Positions 6,760 through 14,038 of a DNA stretch of 36,797 nt are shown in pieces; within the stretch, counting starts at the first letter, position 1, and the number at the start of each line of letters is the position of its first letter. The stretch is from Pseudomonadota bacterium (GTDB lineage Bacteria; Pseudomonadota; Alphaproteobacteria; Puniceispirillales; Marisalimonadaceae), in NCBI GenBank assembly GCA_028382005.1, contig JAOESH010000001.1, positions 1 through 36,797 on the forward strand. Direction: 5' to 3'. The notes below the pieces were generated by a model, which did no database searches, was not told the origin of the DNA, and saw nothing but the letters and a program-made list of their open reading frames with translations. The position numbers were made by a program, and so were the translations under genes.

Positions 6760-7974
6760 ATGTTGAAAACAGTTAATATAATTGGTGGTGGACCAGCTGG
6801 TTTGATGGCAGCTAGTATTTTGTCACAAAATAGTTATCAGGTAACTATATTTGACCGCAAACCATCTTTAGGTCGAAAGTTTTTATTAGCTGGACGTGGT
6901 GGTTTGAACATTACACACTCAGAAAAAAAAGAAGATTTTTTTGAAAAGTATGGTAAAAACTCACAAATTTTTAAGCAAATTATTAATGAGTTCTCTCCAC
7001 AAGATTTACGTAATTGGTGTGAAAAATTAGGAGAAAAAACTTTTGTAGGATCAAGTGGAAGAGTTTTTCCAGAGAGTTTTAAAGCATCACCGCTTTTAAG
7101 AGCTTGGCTTTCTCAACTTAAAAGACAAAAAGTAATCTTTAAAACTAAACATGATTGGCTTGGGTGGAAAGATGATAAACTCTTATTTAAATCAGATAAT
7201 CAAGATATTTTAGTAAACTCAGACTTGACTATACTTTCATTGGGTGGTGCTTCTTGGCCTCATTTAGGATCTGATGGTTCTTGGGTGAATATCTTAGAAA
7301 AATACAATATTGAAGTTTCTAAATTACAACCTTCAAATTGTGGTTTTTTCGTAAATTGGTCTAAAATTTTTGCTAATCGTTTTGCTGGTAAGCCCCTCAA
7401 ATCAATAAAAATTAAATATAAAGAAAAAATAATTAGGGGTGAATTTGTTATTACAAAGGATGGTATTGAAGGTGGAGCTATTTATACTTTATCTTCATTG
7501 ATACGTGAATCTATAAATATTGATGGAGAGCAAAAAATAACTGTTGATCTCAAACCAGATATTAACATTAATGAAATTAATAGGCGTTTATCAAATACTA
7601 AGTCAAATTTATCTATGACAAACTATTTACGAAAAACTATTAAACTATCAGATGTAGCTATTGGGTTAATAATGGAAGTTAAGCATAAAAAAAAATCAAG
7701 AAAACTTAACTCAGAAAACTTAGCTTATCATATTAAAAATTTTGAGTTATCACTTCAAAAACCTTTTTCTATTAAAAAATGTATTTCTACAGCTGGTGGA
7801 GTAAGCTTTAATTCTATTGATAAAAATTTCATGTTAATAAAAAAATCCAACGTATATGTTGCTGGTGAAATGATAGATTGGGAAGCTCCAACTGGTGGGT
7901 ATCTTCTACAAGCTTGCATTGCTAGTGGGTTTTTTATAGCAAATAATATTTTAAAAAAAAACACTGAAAAATAA
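6760..7974 (+). CDS. YhiN/BaiN-type NAD(P)/FAD-dependent oxidoreductase
   Basis: A 404-residue flavoprotein of the HI0933/YhiN/BaiN family. The N-terminal FAD dinucleotide-binding motif GGGPAGLMAA is at 9-18 and the family signature GRKFLLAGRGGLN at 38-50. The C-terminal FAD-closing region includes VYVAGEMIDW and GGYLLQACIASG at about 368-390. The length and the PTGGYLLQ ending suggest the PP_4765-like subgroup. Physiological substrates of most members are unknown; a BaiN homologue has been linked to bile-acid reduction, which is not implied here. The Shine-Dalgarno is poor (AGG about 15 bases upstream). It lies downstream of ppnP and may share its transcript. Confidence 0.88.
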   Translation: MLKTVNIIGGGPAGLMAASILSQNSYQVTIFDRKPSLGRKFLLAGRGGLNITHSEKKEDFFEKYGKNSQIFKQIINEFSPQDLRNWCEKLGEKTFVGSSGRVFPESFKASPLLRAWLSQLKRQKVIFKTKHDWLGWKDDKLLFKSDNQDILVNSDLTILSLGGASWPHLGSDGSWVNILEKYNIEVSKLQPSNCGFFVNWSKIFANRFAGKPLKSIKIKYKEKIIRGEFVITKDGIEGGAIYTLSSLIRESINIDGEQKITVDLKPDININEINRRLSNTKSNLSMTNYLRKTIKLSDVAIGLIMEVKHKKKSRKLNSENLAYHIKNFELSLQKPFSIKKCISTAGGVSFNSIDKNFMLIKKSNVYVAGEMIDWEAPTGGYLLQACIASGFFIANNILKKNTEK

Positions 7975-8004
7975 AATTTATATATCTACAAATATTATAT
8001 TTAA

Positions 8005-8226
8005 TTACTTTCTTTTCTTTCTTAGTTGGATACAAGATTTACAGCCATTACTTCCACGTAAATGTAACCTTGGTTGTTGATAAAATTCTCCATGGTCTGG
8101 ACAAATTATTATTACTTTAGCAGTAAGTCCTTCAAACTCAACTTTTGAATAGTCAAAGTTATCACCATGAACTTTTTTAAATTTTGTAATTAATAATTCA
8201 GTAGTTATTTGTTTATCTTTTGACAA
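8005..8226 (-). CDS. small zinc-motif protein (DUF723-like)
   Basis: A 73-residue protein with one copy of a short module often found in phage and mobile-element proteins (DUF723-like). It reads HGDNFDYSKVEF, then CPDHGEF, then QPRLHLRGSNGC and C. Cys42, His45, Cys62 and Cys65 form a likely CxxH...CxxC zinc site. In larger proteins this module occurs beside nucleases; here it stands alone. The start is a TTG at 8226 with an AAGGG six bases upstream. The C-terminus is basic (RKKRK), compatible with nucleic-acid binding. It converges on the flavoprotein gene and stands alone. It could be a relic of a larger mobile-element protein. Function unknown. Confidence 0.62.
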   Translation of the reverse strand: MSKDKQITTELLITKFKKVHGDNFDYSKVEFEGLTAKVIIICPDHGEFYQQPRLHLRGSNGCKSCIQLRKKRK

Positions 8227-8495
8227 TAATTTCCCTTTAACTAAAGCAATTAAAACTTGTCTATCTAGTAGATTGCCTTCTTAGAAATTTATAATAGTGA
8301 TTAAAACAGATTATAAAACATAAATTAGTACATACTAAACTTAATTTGTTACATTTAATGATTTAAAATAATTATAAGTAAATTATGAATAAAAATACCA
8401 AGATAATAAGAGGTACAATAGTAATTTTTTACATATTTCCCTCCGACTTCAGCAATGGAGTTTGAAAGTGATAAAGGTGATTACAAAGTCAAATG
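8227..8495. other. intergenic stretch with possible gene remnant
   Basis: About 270 bases without a convincing gene. On the plus strand a 27-codon frame opens at ATG 8385 with a hydrophobic, signal-like segment. A second short frame opens at ATG 8455 in another phase and ends just before 8496. Together they could be a frameshifted relic, but both are too short to defend. A weak CTCC/GGAG hairpin near 8441-8460 lies just past the end of the Sel1 gene and lacks a T-tract. Confidence 0.25.
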
Positions 8496-8792
8496 CTAAT
8501 CAAATATGCTTTCAGCTGCTGTTTTATACCATTTAATAGCTTCGTCTTTATTTAAAGGAACGCCAATACCATTATTATAAGCTTCAGCTATATAATATGT
8601 AGTGGTATTTATTCCTAGTTTATTTTGATGATTATATAGATTAGCTATATTGTACTCAGATTCATCATCTCCTTGATATGAAGCTTTTGAATACCATTTT
8701 ATCTCAATATTCATATTTTCTTGAATTATAAAATGCAATTCTGTTACTCTTTTATTATCAGATAACGATAATCTTATTAAAATCTTCTTCAT
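8496..8792 (-). CDS. Sel1-like repeat protein
   Basis: A 98-residue protein with about two Sel1-like (TPR-related) repeats. The first is around IEIKWYSKASYQGDDESEYNIANLY, here spanning residues 29-53, and the second around residues 66-95 (AEAYNNGIGV then AIKWYKTAAE). The alternating helix pattern and the GIGV turn followed by AIKWY are the usual marks. Such repeats bind proteins. No signal peptide is obvious, although the N-terminal 12 residues are basic and hydrophobic. Its ATG shares one base with the stop of the VTC-domain gene (TAATG), so translation is probably coupled. It is the last gene of the DUF4956-CotH-VTC operon and may be an adaptor for it. Confidence 0.7.
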   Translation of the reverse strand: MKKILIRLSLSDNKRVTELHFIIQENMNIEIKWYSKASYQGDDESEYNIANLYNHQNKLGINTTTYYIAEAYNNGIGVPLNKDEAIKWYKTAAESIFD

Positions 8793-9484
8793 TAATTATT
8801 AACTAAATTAATACCAACGGCATATTTAGAATGTCTTCCGGGTCGAAGTAACTGAATATCTAATTCAACGTCATGTATTTTATTATCTCGCAATAATGGT
8901 TTTTTTATTTCTAACACTCCATACTCAACAGAGATACCATTTAATTTATTGTTTTTAAAAACATTGTTAGGGTTAACTTTTGAAAAAACTAACATTTTAT
9001 CTATGGTAATTCTTAATTCTCCATTATGATCTTCATAATATTCACGACAATATGACGAAAACAAAGAGAATTCTGAATAACTATCTATAAATGGCAACAT
9101 TGATTTAGGCAGTAAGTGTCGTAATTGGATCATTAACTTATGATTATTTTTCTCTAAAAATATATTATTATCTTTGATATTTATAGTATTAGATAATTTA
9201 CTACCAATCGTATTAGATCTAGCTTTAATTTCAAAATTCATAGTCGAAGAAGCTGTAATTTTTTCTTCTGGATGATCTGAATACCATCGCAATCGAGCTT
9301 TAACTCTATTAGATATTCCGGATAAATTATCTTCATAATTATTTAAGTGATATGAATCCATATACAAAGAGTTAACAAATCTTTCATTGAAAGCTTTTTT
9401 AACAGCAAAGTTTGAACCTAAAACTAAATCTCTTATTCTATCTAAATCAATTAATGAGAAAGTAAATTTCTTTTCTGAGCGCAT
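8792..9484 (-). CDS. VTC-domain polyphosphate polymerase-like protein
   Basis: A 230-residue stand-alone VTC domain, the tunnel-fold domain that in yeast Vtc4 makes polyphosphate from ATP. The expected tunnel residues are visible: RSEKKF at 2-7, NSLYMDS at 38-44, RVKARLRWY at 60-68, EIKAR at 85-89 (Lys87), YCREYY with Arg147, LRITID with Arg158, VLEIKK with Glu192, and SKYAV with Lys220. By correspondence with Vtc4 these cover the phosphate-binding arginines and lysines and the metal-binding Glu, so activity is plausible. No membrane segment is present, so it should be cytosolic. It starts one base after the CotH-like stop and overlaps the Sel1 start by one base. VTC domains next to DUF4956 and CotH genes are a recurring but poorly explained set. 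Confidence 0.85.
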   Translation of the reverse strand: MRSEKKFTFSLIDLDRIRDLVLGSNFAVKKAFNERFVNSLYMDSYHLNNYEDNLSGISNRVKARLRWYSDHPEEKITASSTMNFEIKARSNTIGSKLSNTINIKDNNIFLEKNNHKLMIQLRHLLPKSMLPFIDSYSEFSLFSSYCREYYEDHNGELRITIDKMLVFSKVNPNNVFKNNKLNGISVEYGVLEIKKPLLRDNKIHDVELDIQLLRPGRHSKYAVGINLVNN

Positions 9485-9485
9485 T

Positions 9486-12074
9486 TTATTTAACTGACTT
9501 CATTTTAGTTGCATATAATTTTTTAATATTAATTTTTTGAGTTTTTCTTTTTACACCTTCTATAATAAGTGTTGATCCATGTTCTGCTATATGTATTCCA
9601 GAATGGTCATCAATATTTTTCATTTCCAAAATAGCTCCTGAAAAATTTTGTTTCTTGTTATAAACCATAGTATTAGCCATAAAAATATTATGCATAACTA
9701 TATTATTTGCAATTAAGTGAGAAGAATCCTTTGCAACAATTCCAACTAAGGTATCAGATATTATTATATTATTAATAGTTGCCTTGGAGGATTCTCCAAC
9801 AGAAACACCCTTATCTGTCACATTCGTTATTTCTATATTATCCGCTACAAGATGAGATTTACTTATATCAATTGCATCGGCACCAGTAGTCGAACCAACG
9901 TTTGAAAATCTAGAATTAGACATTTTAACTTTGGAAAAATCAATGTCTAACGCATCAGATTTCGTATTCTGTATAATGACATTATCTAATGACCCTTTTG
10001 CATTCGATAAATTAAGAGTGTCTTCCGACTGATTATTTTGAAATAATGAATTTCGAATTTCAAAAGAACTATTATTTATAGTGAAGGCACCTCTATTTGA
10101 GAGGCCTGCAAAAATTCCATTACCTCCATCAACAATAAGGTTATTAATTATAGATAGAGATTTAAAGCCGTTTATTTGTATTCCAGCCCAATTTGAACTC
10201 TCCCCACCCTTTAGCATAACCTTACGGTCTTTTTTTCCGCTAACTACTAAACTTCCATTAATTATTAAGCCAGTGTTGTCACTAAAATCAAGTGTTGAAC
10301 CTGCTCCTATCTTTACATTTACACCTTTTGGAAAAATAATAGTCTGATTTATATACTTATATGTATCTTCTTCGATGTAAAAAGTATTTTCTTCGATGTC
10401 ATATTTAAAATAATTAGCAATAGTTGAGGCCTTTGTATATTCAAATAAATTTACATCAGAATTTATATAAGCAAAATGTGGATTAATAGTTTTTTTATAT
10501 TTCTTCTTCCCTAACTCAAAATAGTTTAATTTAATTTTAGGCATGCTTTTTAAATCTCTAAGCTTAAGATTATCATTTAAAATTCTAGATATCTCGTCCG
10601 AATTTGTTTTATTATTTATTGGATAGATGGTTTTTACTTGAGCAACTTTCAAAGACATTTCGTATAATTGAATAGTATCTTTTTGAAAAGGATATAAAAT
10701 AGCCTGAAATAAATTTGAATTACGTTTAACTAGAAGTGTTGGCACAAACTTGGCCTGCAGAGGTGAAGGTTGTATTTTATTTTTTTTATCTATAAATTTA
10801 GGTTCATGTTTTAATCCTTTGATCCATTTCAAAACTTCACCTAAATGACTATTTTTAATTTTAAAGTCACCTATAAAAGGGGCTTCTTGCGCAACTAAAG
10901 CTTTTAAATAACTACTTTTCTTATTAAACTGAATTAGTAATTTTTGCGCAGATGGATTATTAATCCACCATATTATTTTTTTTTCTAATATTATTTGGAA
11001 ATTTTCACTTTCAAGTAATTTATGAACAAATTCACTTCCGACAGGTAAAAAACCTAAAGGCCTATGATCTTCTTTTTGACCACACGAGTGATCTGTACTT
11101 ATAGGCTCAAGCTTTCTATTTAAAGGATGAAAATAATAGCTTAAGTTAAAATCAATATTACCGTGAAAACATTTAAATAGAAATGTTATAGAGAGGTATT
11201 CTGCCCATTTATCGAGATCTATTAAGTGAATATATTTCATTGGTTTTTGAATAATATTTTCTATTTTCCCTCCAATAAATTGTTGAACAGGGTCATTTAA
11301 CCAAAATAGTTTCTTATCTTCAAAACTAATTTTGTTAGCTTTTTCATCAAATTTAAAAATGGGGCCATAAGGTAAGTTTGATGCTTCGGTAAGTTGTTCA
11401 TTAATATCTTCTTCAAAATACATAAGTCCTATATTTTTACCATTGATAGTCAGATTTACATATCCATCCCTTGGAGCAAGAATTTCCCTTACTCGCATTG
11501 CTTCTTGTATGACAGGGGCAGAATGAAAATCTTTAGTATGTGGTGCTTGGAGAGTAAATTTTTGAATACCATCAAACGAACTATCTTTTAATTCTATTTT
11601 CAGTGACCATTTATTCGTTGCCAAGTGATCAAGTTGATACCCTTTTAATCTTAACTTCACTTCATCTTTATTTCCAGGAAATTTTATTATACCCTTAACT
11701 TTTGGATGCCCATCATAAATAAAGCCTTCACTCAAGGCTCTTATACGACTTTTTTCTAGATTCTTAAATTGTTTAAATTTAAGATCAAGCACAATTGGCC
11801 TAACTTTTTCGGCGTCCTTATGTTGAAAAAAAATGAAATCAGATAGATTACTTATTAGATTATCAACAACTTTTAAAATACTTACGGTTCTGTCAACACC
11901 TCCTAAACCATATGACTTAATCATCGTCCGAATAATAATATTTTCTCTTAAATGATTTTTAATCTGTACCTGATAAAGCACTACTAAAGTAGAACAAATT
12001 AAAAGAATACTTAAAAAAATTAGCAGAGTTTTTCCAAAATATTTGGATGATTTTTGTCTAGAAACAATTAACAT
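9486..12074 (-). CDS. membrane-anchored CotH-like kinase with beta-helix
   Basis: An 862-residue protein in three parts. A basic N-terminus and one membrane segment (about 15-36) place the rest outside the cytoplasmic membrane. Residues about 95-345 match CotH-type atypical kinases: KWSLKIEL with Lys159, a YFEED segment near 219-223, HGNIDFN (304-310, Asp308) and EPISTDHSCG (Asp328). Asp308 and Asp328 are my best candidates for the catalytic and metal-binding Asp pair. Residues about 575-800 form Asn/Ser/Ile-rich turns typical of a right-handed parallel beta-helix. CotH of Bacillus phosphorylates spore-coat proteins; here the target is unknown. The gene sits between DUF4956 (14-base gap) and VTC (1-base gap), which indicates one operon. 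The CotH plus beta-helix combination is large for the family. Kinase activity is inferred. Confidence 0.8.
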   Translation of the reverse strand: MLIVSRQKSSKYFGKTLLIFLSILLICSTLVVLYQVQIKNHLRENIIIRTMIKSYGLGGVDRTVSILKVVDNLISNLSDFIFFQHKDAEKVRPIVLDLKFKQFKNLEKSRIRALSEGFIYDGHPKVKGIIKFPGNKDEVKLRLKGYQLDHLATNKWSLKIELKDSSFDGIQKFTLQAPHTKDFHSAPVIQEAMRVREILAPRDGYVNLTINGKNIGLMYFEEDINEQLTEASNLPYGPIFKFDEKANKISFEDKKLFWLNDPVQQFIGGKIENIIQKPMKYIHLIDLDKWAEYLSITFLFKCFHGNIDFNLSYYFHPLNRKLEPISTDHSCGQKEDHRPLGFLPVGSEFVHKLLESENFQIILEKKIIWWINNPSAQKLLIQFNKKSSYLKALVAQEAPFIGDFKIKNSHLGEVLKWIKGLKHEPKFIDKKNKIQPSPLQAKFVPTLLVKRNSNLFQAILYPFQKDTIQLYEMSLKVAQVKTIYPINNKTNSDEISRILNDNLKLRDLKSMPKIKLNYFELGKKKYKKTINPHFAYINSDVNLFEYTKASTIANYFKYDIEENTFYIEEDTYKYINQTIIFPKGVNVKIGAGSTLDFSDNTGLIINGSLVVSGKKDRKVMLKGGESSNWAGIQINGFKSLSIINNLIVDGGNGIFAGLSNRGAFTINNSSFEIRNSLFQNNQSEDTLNLSNAKGSLDNVIIQNTKSDALDIDFSKVKMSNSRFSNVGSTTGADAIDISKSHLVADNIEITNVTDKGVSVGESSKATINNIIISDTLVGIVAKDSSHLIANNIVMHNIFMANTMVYNKKQNFSGAILEMKNIDDHSGIHIAEHGSTLIIEGVKRKTQKINIKKLYATKMKSVK

Positions 12075-12088
12075 TATTTAAGTTACCT

Positions 12089-12775
12089 TTAGAAGGGCAT
12101 AAGTTTTTGTCCATCTACAATTGACAAATCTGAAGGAGAAAAAATATTGTTTATCTGATTTGTCAATTTAATTAAATGATCGTTACCTGACAATTTTACA
12201 CACATAGTAATCATTGTATTTTTCTTTGAATAATCTAACCTTCGCAATACTATATTGTGTTCAATTTTTTGGTTTGCTTCTAAAAGCATTTTTTCAAAAT
12301 CTTGAGGATTAACATTTCCATCCAGAGTTACATAAACGAAATGTAAGTTATTATCATTTTTATCAACATTTTTCATCAAAAAGAAGAGTATAAGTAATAA
12401 TGTAATTACTACGATAATCGTTGGTATAGCTTGTCCTGCACCGAACCCTAGACCAACAGCAATACCCAAGAAAAGATAAGCAAGTTCAAATGGTTCTTTT
12501 ATCGGTGTTCGAAAACGCACTATAGATAGAGCACCAACCAAGCCTAATGACAGTGCCAATGAAGATTTTACTACAGTAATTACTAGGAATACAGTTATAG
12601 ATGTTGCTATTAATGTCTTTTCCATTGATTGGGACCTTGAGAGAGTTGGGAAATATCTTTTATAATGTTCTTTAATTAAAAAGCTAAGCACGATGGCACC
12701 AAAGAAATGTAAACAAAATTCTACCAAATTAAAAGCTTCTGAAACTGTAAGATTTGAAATTATTGTATCATTCAT
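12089..12775 (-). CDS. DUF4956 membrane protein
   Basis: A 228-residue integral membrane protein of the DUF4956 family. Hydrophobic segments lie at about 16-34, 54-70, 72-86, 97-113 and 117-134. Between and around them is the family signature GALSIVRFRTPIKEP at 81-95 followed by a glycine-rich helix. The last 90 residues are hydrophilic and probably cytosolic. The layout (SIVRFR after a helix, then a soluble C-terminal domain) recalls the MgtC/SapB-like fold, but this is inference. Function is unknown. The family commonly occurs beside VTC-domain and CotH genes, as it does here. A GAGG seven bases before the ATG is a good ribosome binding site. As first gene of the operon it is preceded by 450 non-coding bases. 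Confidence 0.83.
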   Translation of the reverse strand: MNDTIISNLTVSEAFNLVEFCLHFFGAIVLSFLIKEHYKRYFPTLSRSQSMEKTLIATSITVFLVITVVKSSLALSLGLVGALSIVRFRTPIKEPFELAYLFLGIAVGLGFGAGQAIPTIIVVITLLLILFFLMKNVDKNDNNLHFVYVTLDGNVNPQDFEKMLLEANQKIEHNIVLRRLDYSKKNTMITMCVKLSGNDHLIKLTNQINNIFSPSDLSIVDGQKLMPF

Positions 12776-12891
12776 ATTTACCTCTATTGTGAGACCATAT
12801 TAATATTTCAATTAAATTTTCTTAAAATAGTTACCAACGAGGTATTGAAGGTAAAAAGTGTCAATTTGATATAAAATATTTTCAAAATTAC

Positions 12892-12919
12892 ACTAGATCC
12901 TTTTTTAAGGTTGTCTAGT
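12892..12919. repeat. nested inverted repeat upstream of DUF4956
   Basis: An outer arm ACTAGA (12892-12897) pairs with TCTAGT (12914-12919), and an inner CCTT/AAGG pair encloses a TTTT loop. It could be an operator or a weak terminator for the tRNA transcript. It is not followed by a T-run on either strand. Confidence 0.45.
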
Positions 12920-13088
12920 AAAATATTAAAATATAATATTTAAAAAAAAATATAATTTGTAAATAATTTCCAATATATCATTGTCTATGTTTCATGGACT
13001 TCTAAAATTTTATTTTCAGATATATATATTATTTATATAAGCTTCACGATTACAAATAGGCGTTCGGCTGCAAGCTTAAATATGCCAC

Positions 13089-13107
13089 CTTCATCCAGTT
13101 AATGAAG
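13089..13107. repeat. hairpin in GC-richer patch
   Basis: A perfect six-base stem CTTCAT/ATGAAG with a seven-base loop, located in the middle of the 13041-13140 patch. It may be part of a small RNA or of a decayed gene. Nothing assigns a function. Confidence 0.35.
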
Positions 13108-13225
13108 CAACATCACGAGTTTCCATAATGGGGTGTAATTAATTGAAAGTAGTATGTATTCAATACAAGTTAAAAACTAGATAACATTCTCAAGTTACTT
13201 TATAAAATAATATTAATTATTTAAA

Positions 13226-13302
13226 TGGTAGCGGAGGAGGGACTTGAACCCCCGACAACCGGATTATGATTCCGATGCTCTAACCAGCTGAGCTACTCCG
13301 CC
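13226..13302 (-). tRNA. tRNA-Met (CAU), elongator type
   Basis: The minus strand folds into a full cloverleaf of 77 bases including an encoded CCA. The acceptor stem is GGCGGAG with CTCCGCT (first pair G-U). The D arm is GCTC...GAGC. The anticodon stem is TCGGA/TCCGG around loop ATCATAA with anticodon CAT, and the T arm contains the standard GGTTCAAGTCC. The sequence resembles the elongator tRNA-Met of alphaproteobacteria; initiator tRNA would have an unpaired 1-72 position and three G-C pairs in the anticodon stem. An Ile-CAU (lysidine) identity cannot be fully excluded but is less likely. It stands alone between the accessory region and the mnmA operon. Confidence 0.93.
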
Positions 13303-13316
13303 TTAACTATCTCATG

Positions 13317-13345
13317 TTATTAAATACAAATTATTTTACAGTCAA
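13317..13345 (-). promoter_or_regulatory. candidate promoter of tRNA-Met
   Basis: On the minus strand TTGACT (13345-13340) is followed after exactly 17 bases by TAATAA (13322-13317). A start about seven bases later would leave a roughly ten-base leader before the mature tRNA. It fits inside the 67-base gap between the glyoxalase-like gene and the tRNA, so the tRNA probably has its own promoter. Confidence 0.55.
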
Positions 13346-13369
13346 GTAATTAGACATTTAAATCAATAC

Positions 13370-14038
13370 TCATAATAAAATGATTTTGTTTGCTTTATTA
13401 TCTTTGATTGATGCTTTCATTCTGGGATAATCATAAGATCTTTGCTGAGTAATATTATCTTTTAATGAAAAAGTTATTTTTTCTATGGTTCCTAATGAAT
13501 TCAGAAAGTTTTTATAATGAATTTGATTATTTGTAATTTCAATTTCAAATTTATTTAAATTAAAATCATTATCTTTCATTTGAAAAATAGGTTTATTACT
13601 TTTCCAATTTATCAAATTTGGTATTATTCCACTTTGAATTGATTTATGATTTAAAAAATCACTTTCTAGGTTTGGAATTGCAAAATTCCATTTGAAGTCT
13701 CCACGTGACGCTGTTAAAGGCGCACAAAAATGTTTTAGAATTTCTTTATCGTCAGTTTCAATTACGTAACCAATAATCTGAGGTAAGTTTTGTAACTTTT
13801 GTTGTAGTTTTGGATTATCTAAGTTAAACCATCTGTCTTCTTTTGGAGCTTCTGAACTTGGATTTATAGCTATTACCTCTAAATAAATACTTTTATCTAC
13901 TTTTATAACTCTATTATGCGTCCCCATAAAATCATGATATCCAACATCACTCAATTTACTATTCAGCTTATTTTCTATAAAGTTAGTCCCCTCTTCAAGA
14001 GATGATGCAGCAAAGACTATGTGATCTAGTTTATGCAT
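13370..14038 (-). CDS. glyoxalase-like (VOC superfamily) protein
   Basis: A 222-residue protein that starts KLDHIVFAASSLEEG, the typical first strand and helix of a glyoxalase-like (Glyoxalase_3/VOC) domain. His5 is in the usual first metal-ligand position, and IYLEVIAINP at about 51-60 supplies the expected Glu strand. The second half (about 95-222) is more divergent. Members include dioxygenases, isomerases and lyases, so no reaction can be named. Its ATG directly abuts the mnmA stop with no gap, which argues for co-translation with mnmA. It is the last gene of the cysE operon. A role in tRNA thiolation is not implied by the fold. Confidence 0.72.
   Translation of the reverse strand: MHKLDHIVFAASSLEEGTNFIENKLNSKLSDVGYHDFMGTHNRVIKVDKSIYLEVIAINPSSEAPKEDRWFNLDNPKLQQKLQNLPQIIGYVIETDDKEILKHFCAPLTASRGDFKWNFAIPNLESDFLNHKSIQSGIIPNLINWKSNKPIFQMKDNDFNLNKFEIEITNNQIHYKNFLNSLGTIEKITFSLKDNITQQRSYDYPRMKASIKDNKANKIILL

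Larger units (their letters stand above)
12776..13225. other. 450-bp non-coding stretch beside tRNA-Met
   Basis: Separates the DUF4956 operon from tRNA-Met. It must hold the operon's promoter; a perfect minus-strand TTGACA lies at 12864-12859 but no matching -10 box follows. It also holds a nested inverted repeat (12892-12919) and a patch at 13041-13140 with about 43 % GC inside flanks near 20-25 %. No reading frame of useful length is found on either strand in the patch. The stretch directly follows the 3' end of the tRNA in the direction of tRNA transcription. Confidence 0.5.

Noticed and set aside
8005-8226. Prophage or mobile element at the DUF723-like gene
   Set aside because: One small zinc-motif protein is not enough. 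There is no integrase, transposase, phage structural gene or repeat pair in the window.
10081-10347. 88-codon plus-strand frame inside the CotH-like gene
   Set aside because: It is opposite the beta-helix region and reflects its repeat composition.
12836-12864. Promoter for the DUF4956 operon from the perfect TTGACA
   Set aside because: No acceptable -10 hexamer lies 16 to 18 bases downstream on the minus strand.
13226-13302. Initiator tRNA-fMet
   Set aside because: The first acceptor pair is G-U, not mismatched as expected for initiator tRNA, and the anticodon stem lacks the three consecutive G-C pairs.
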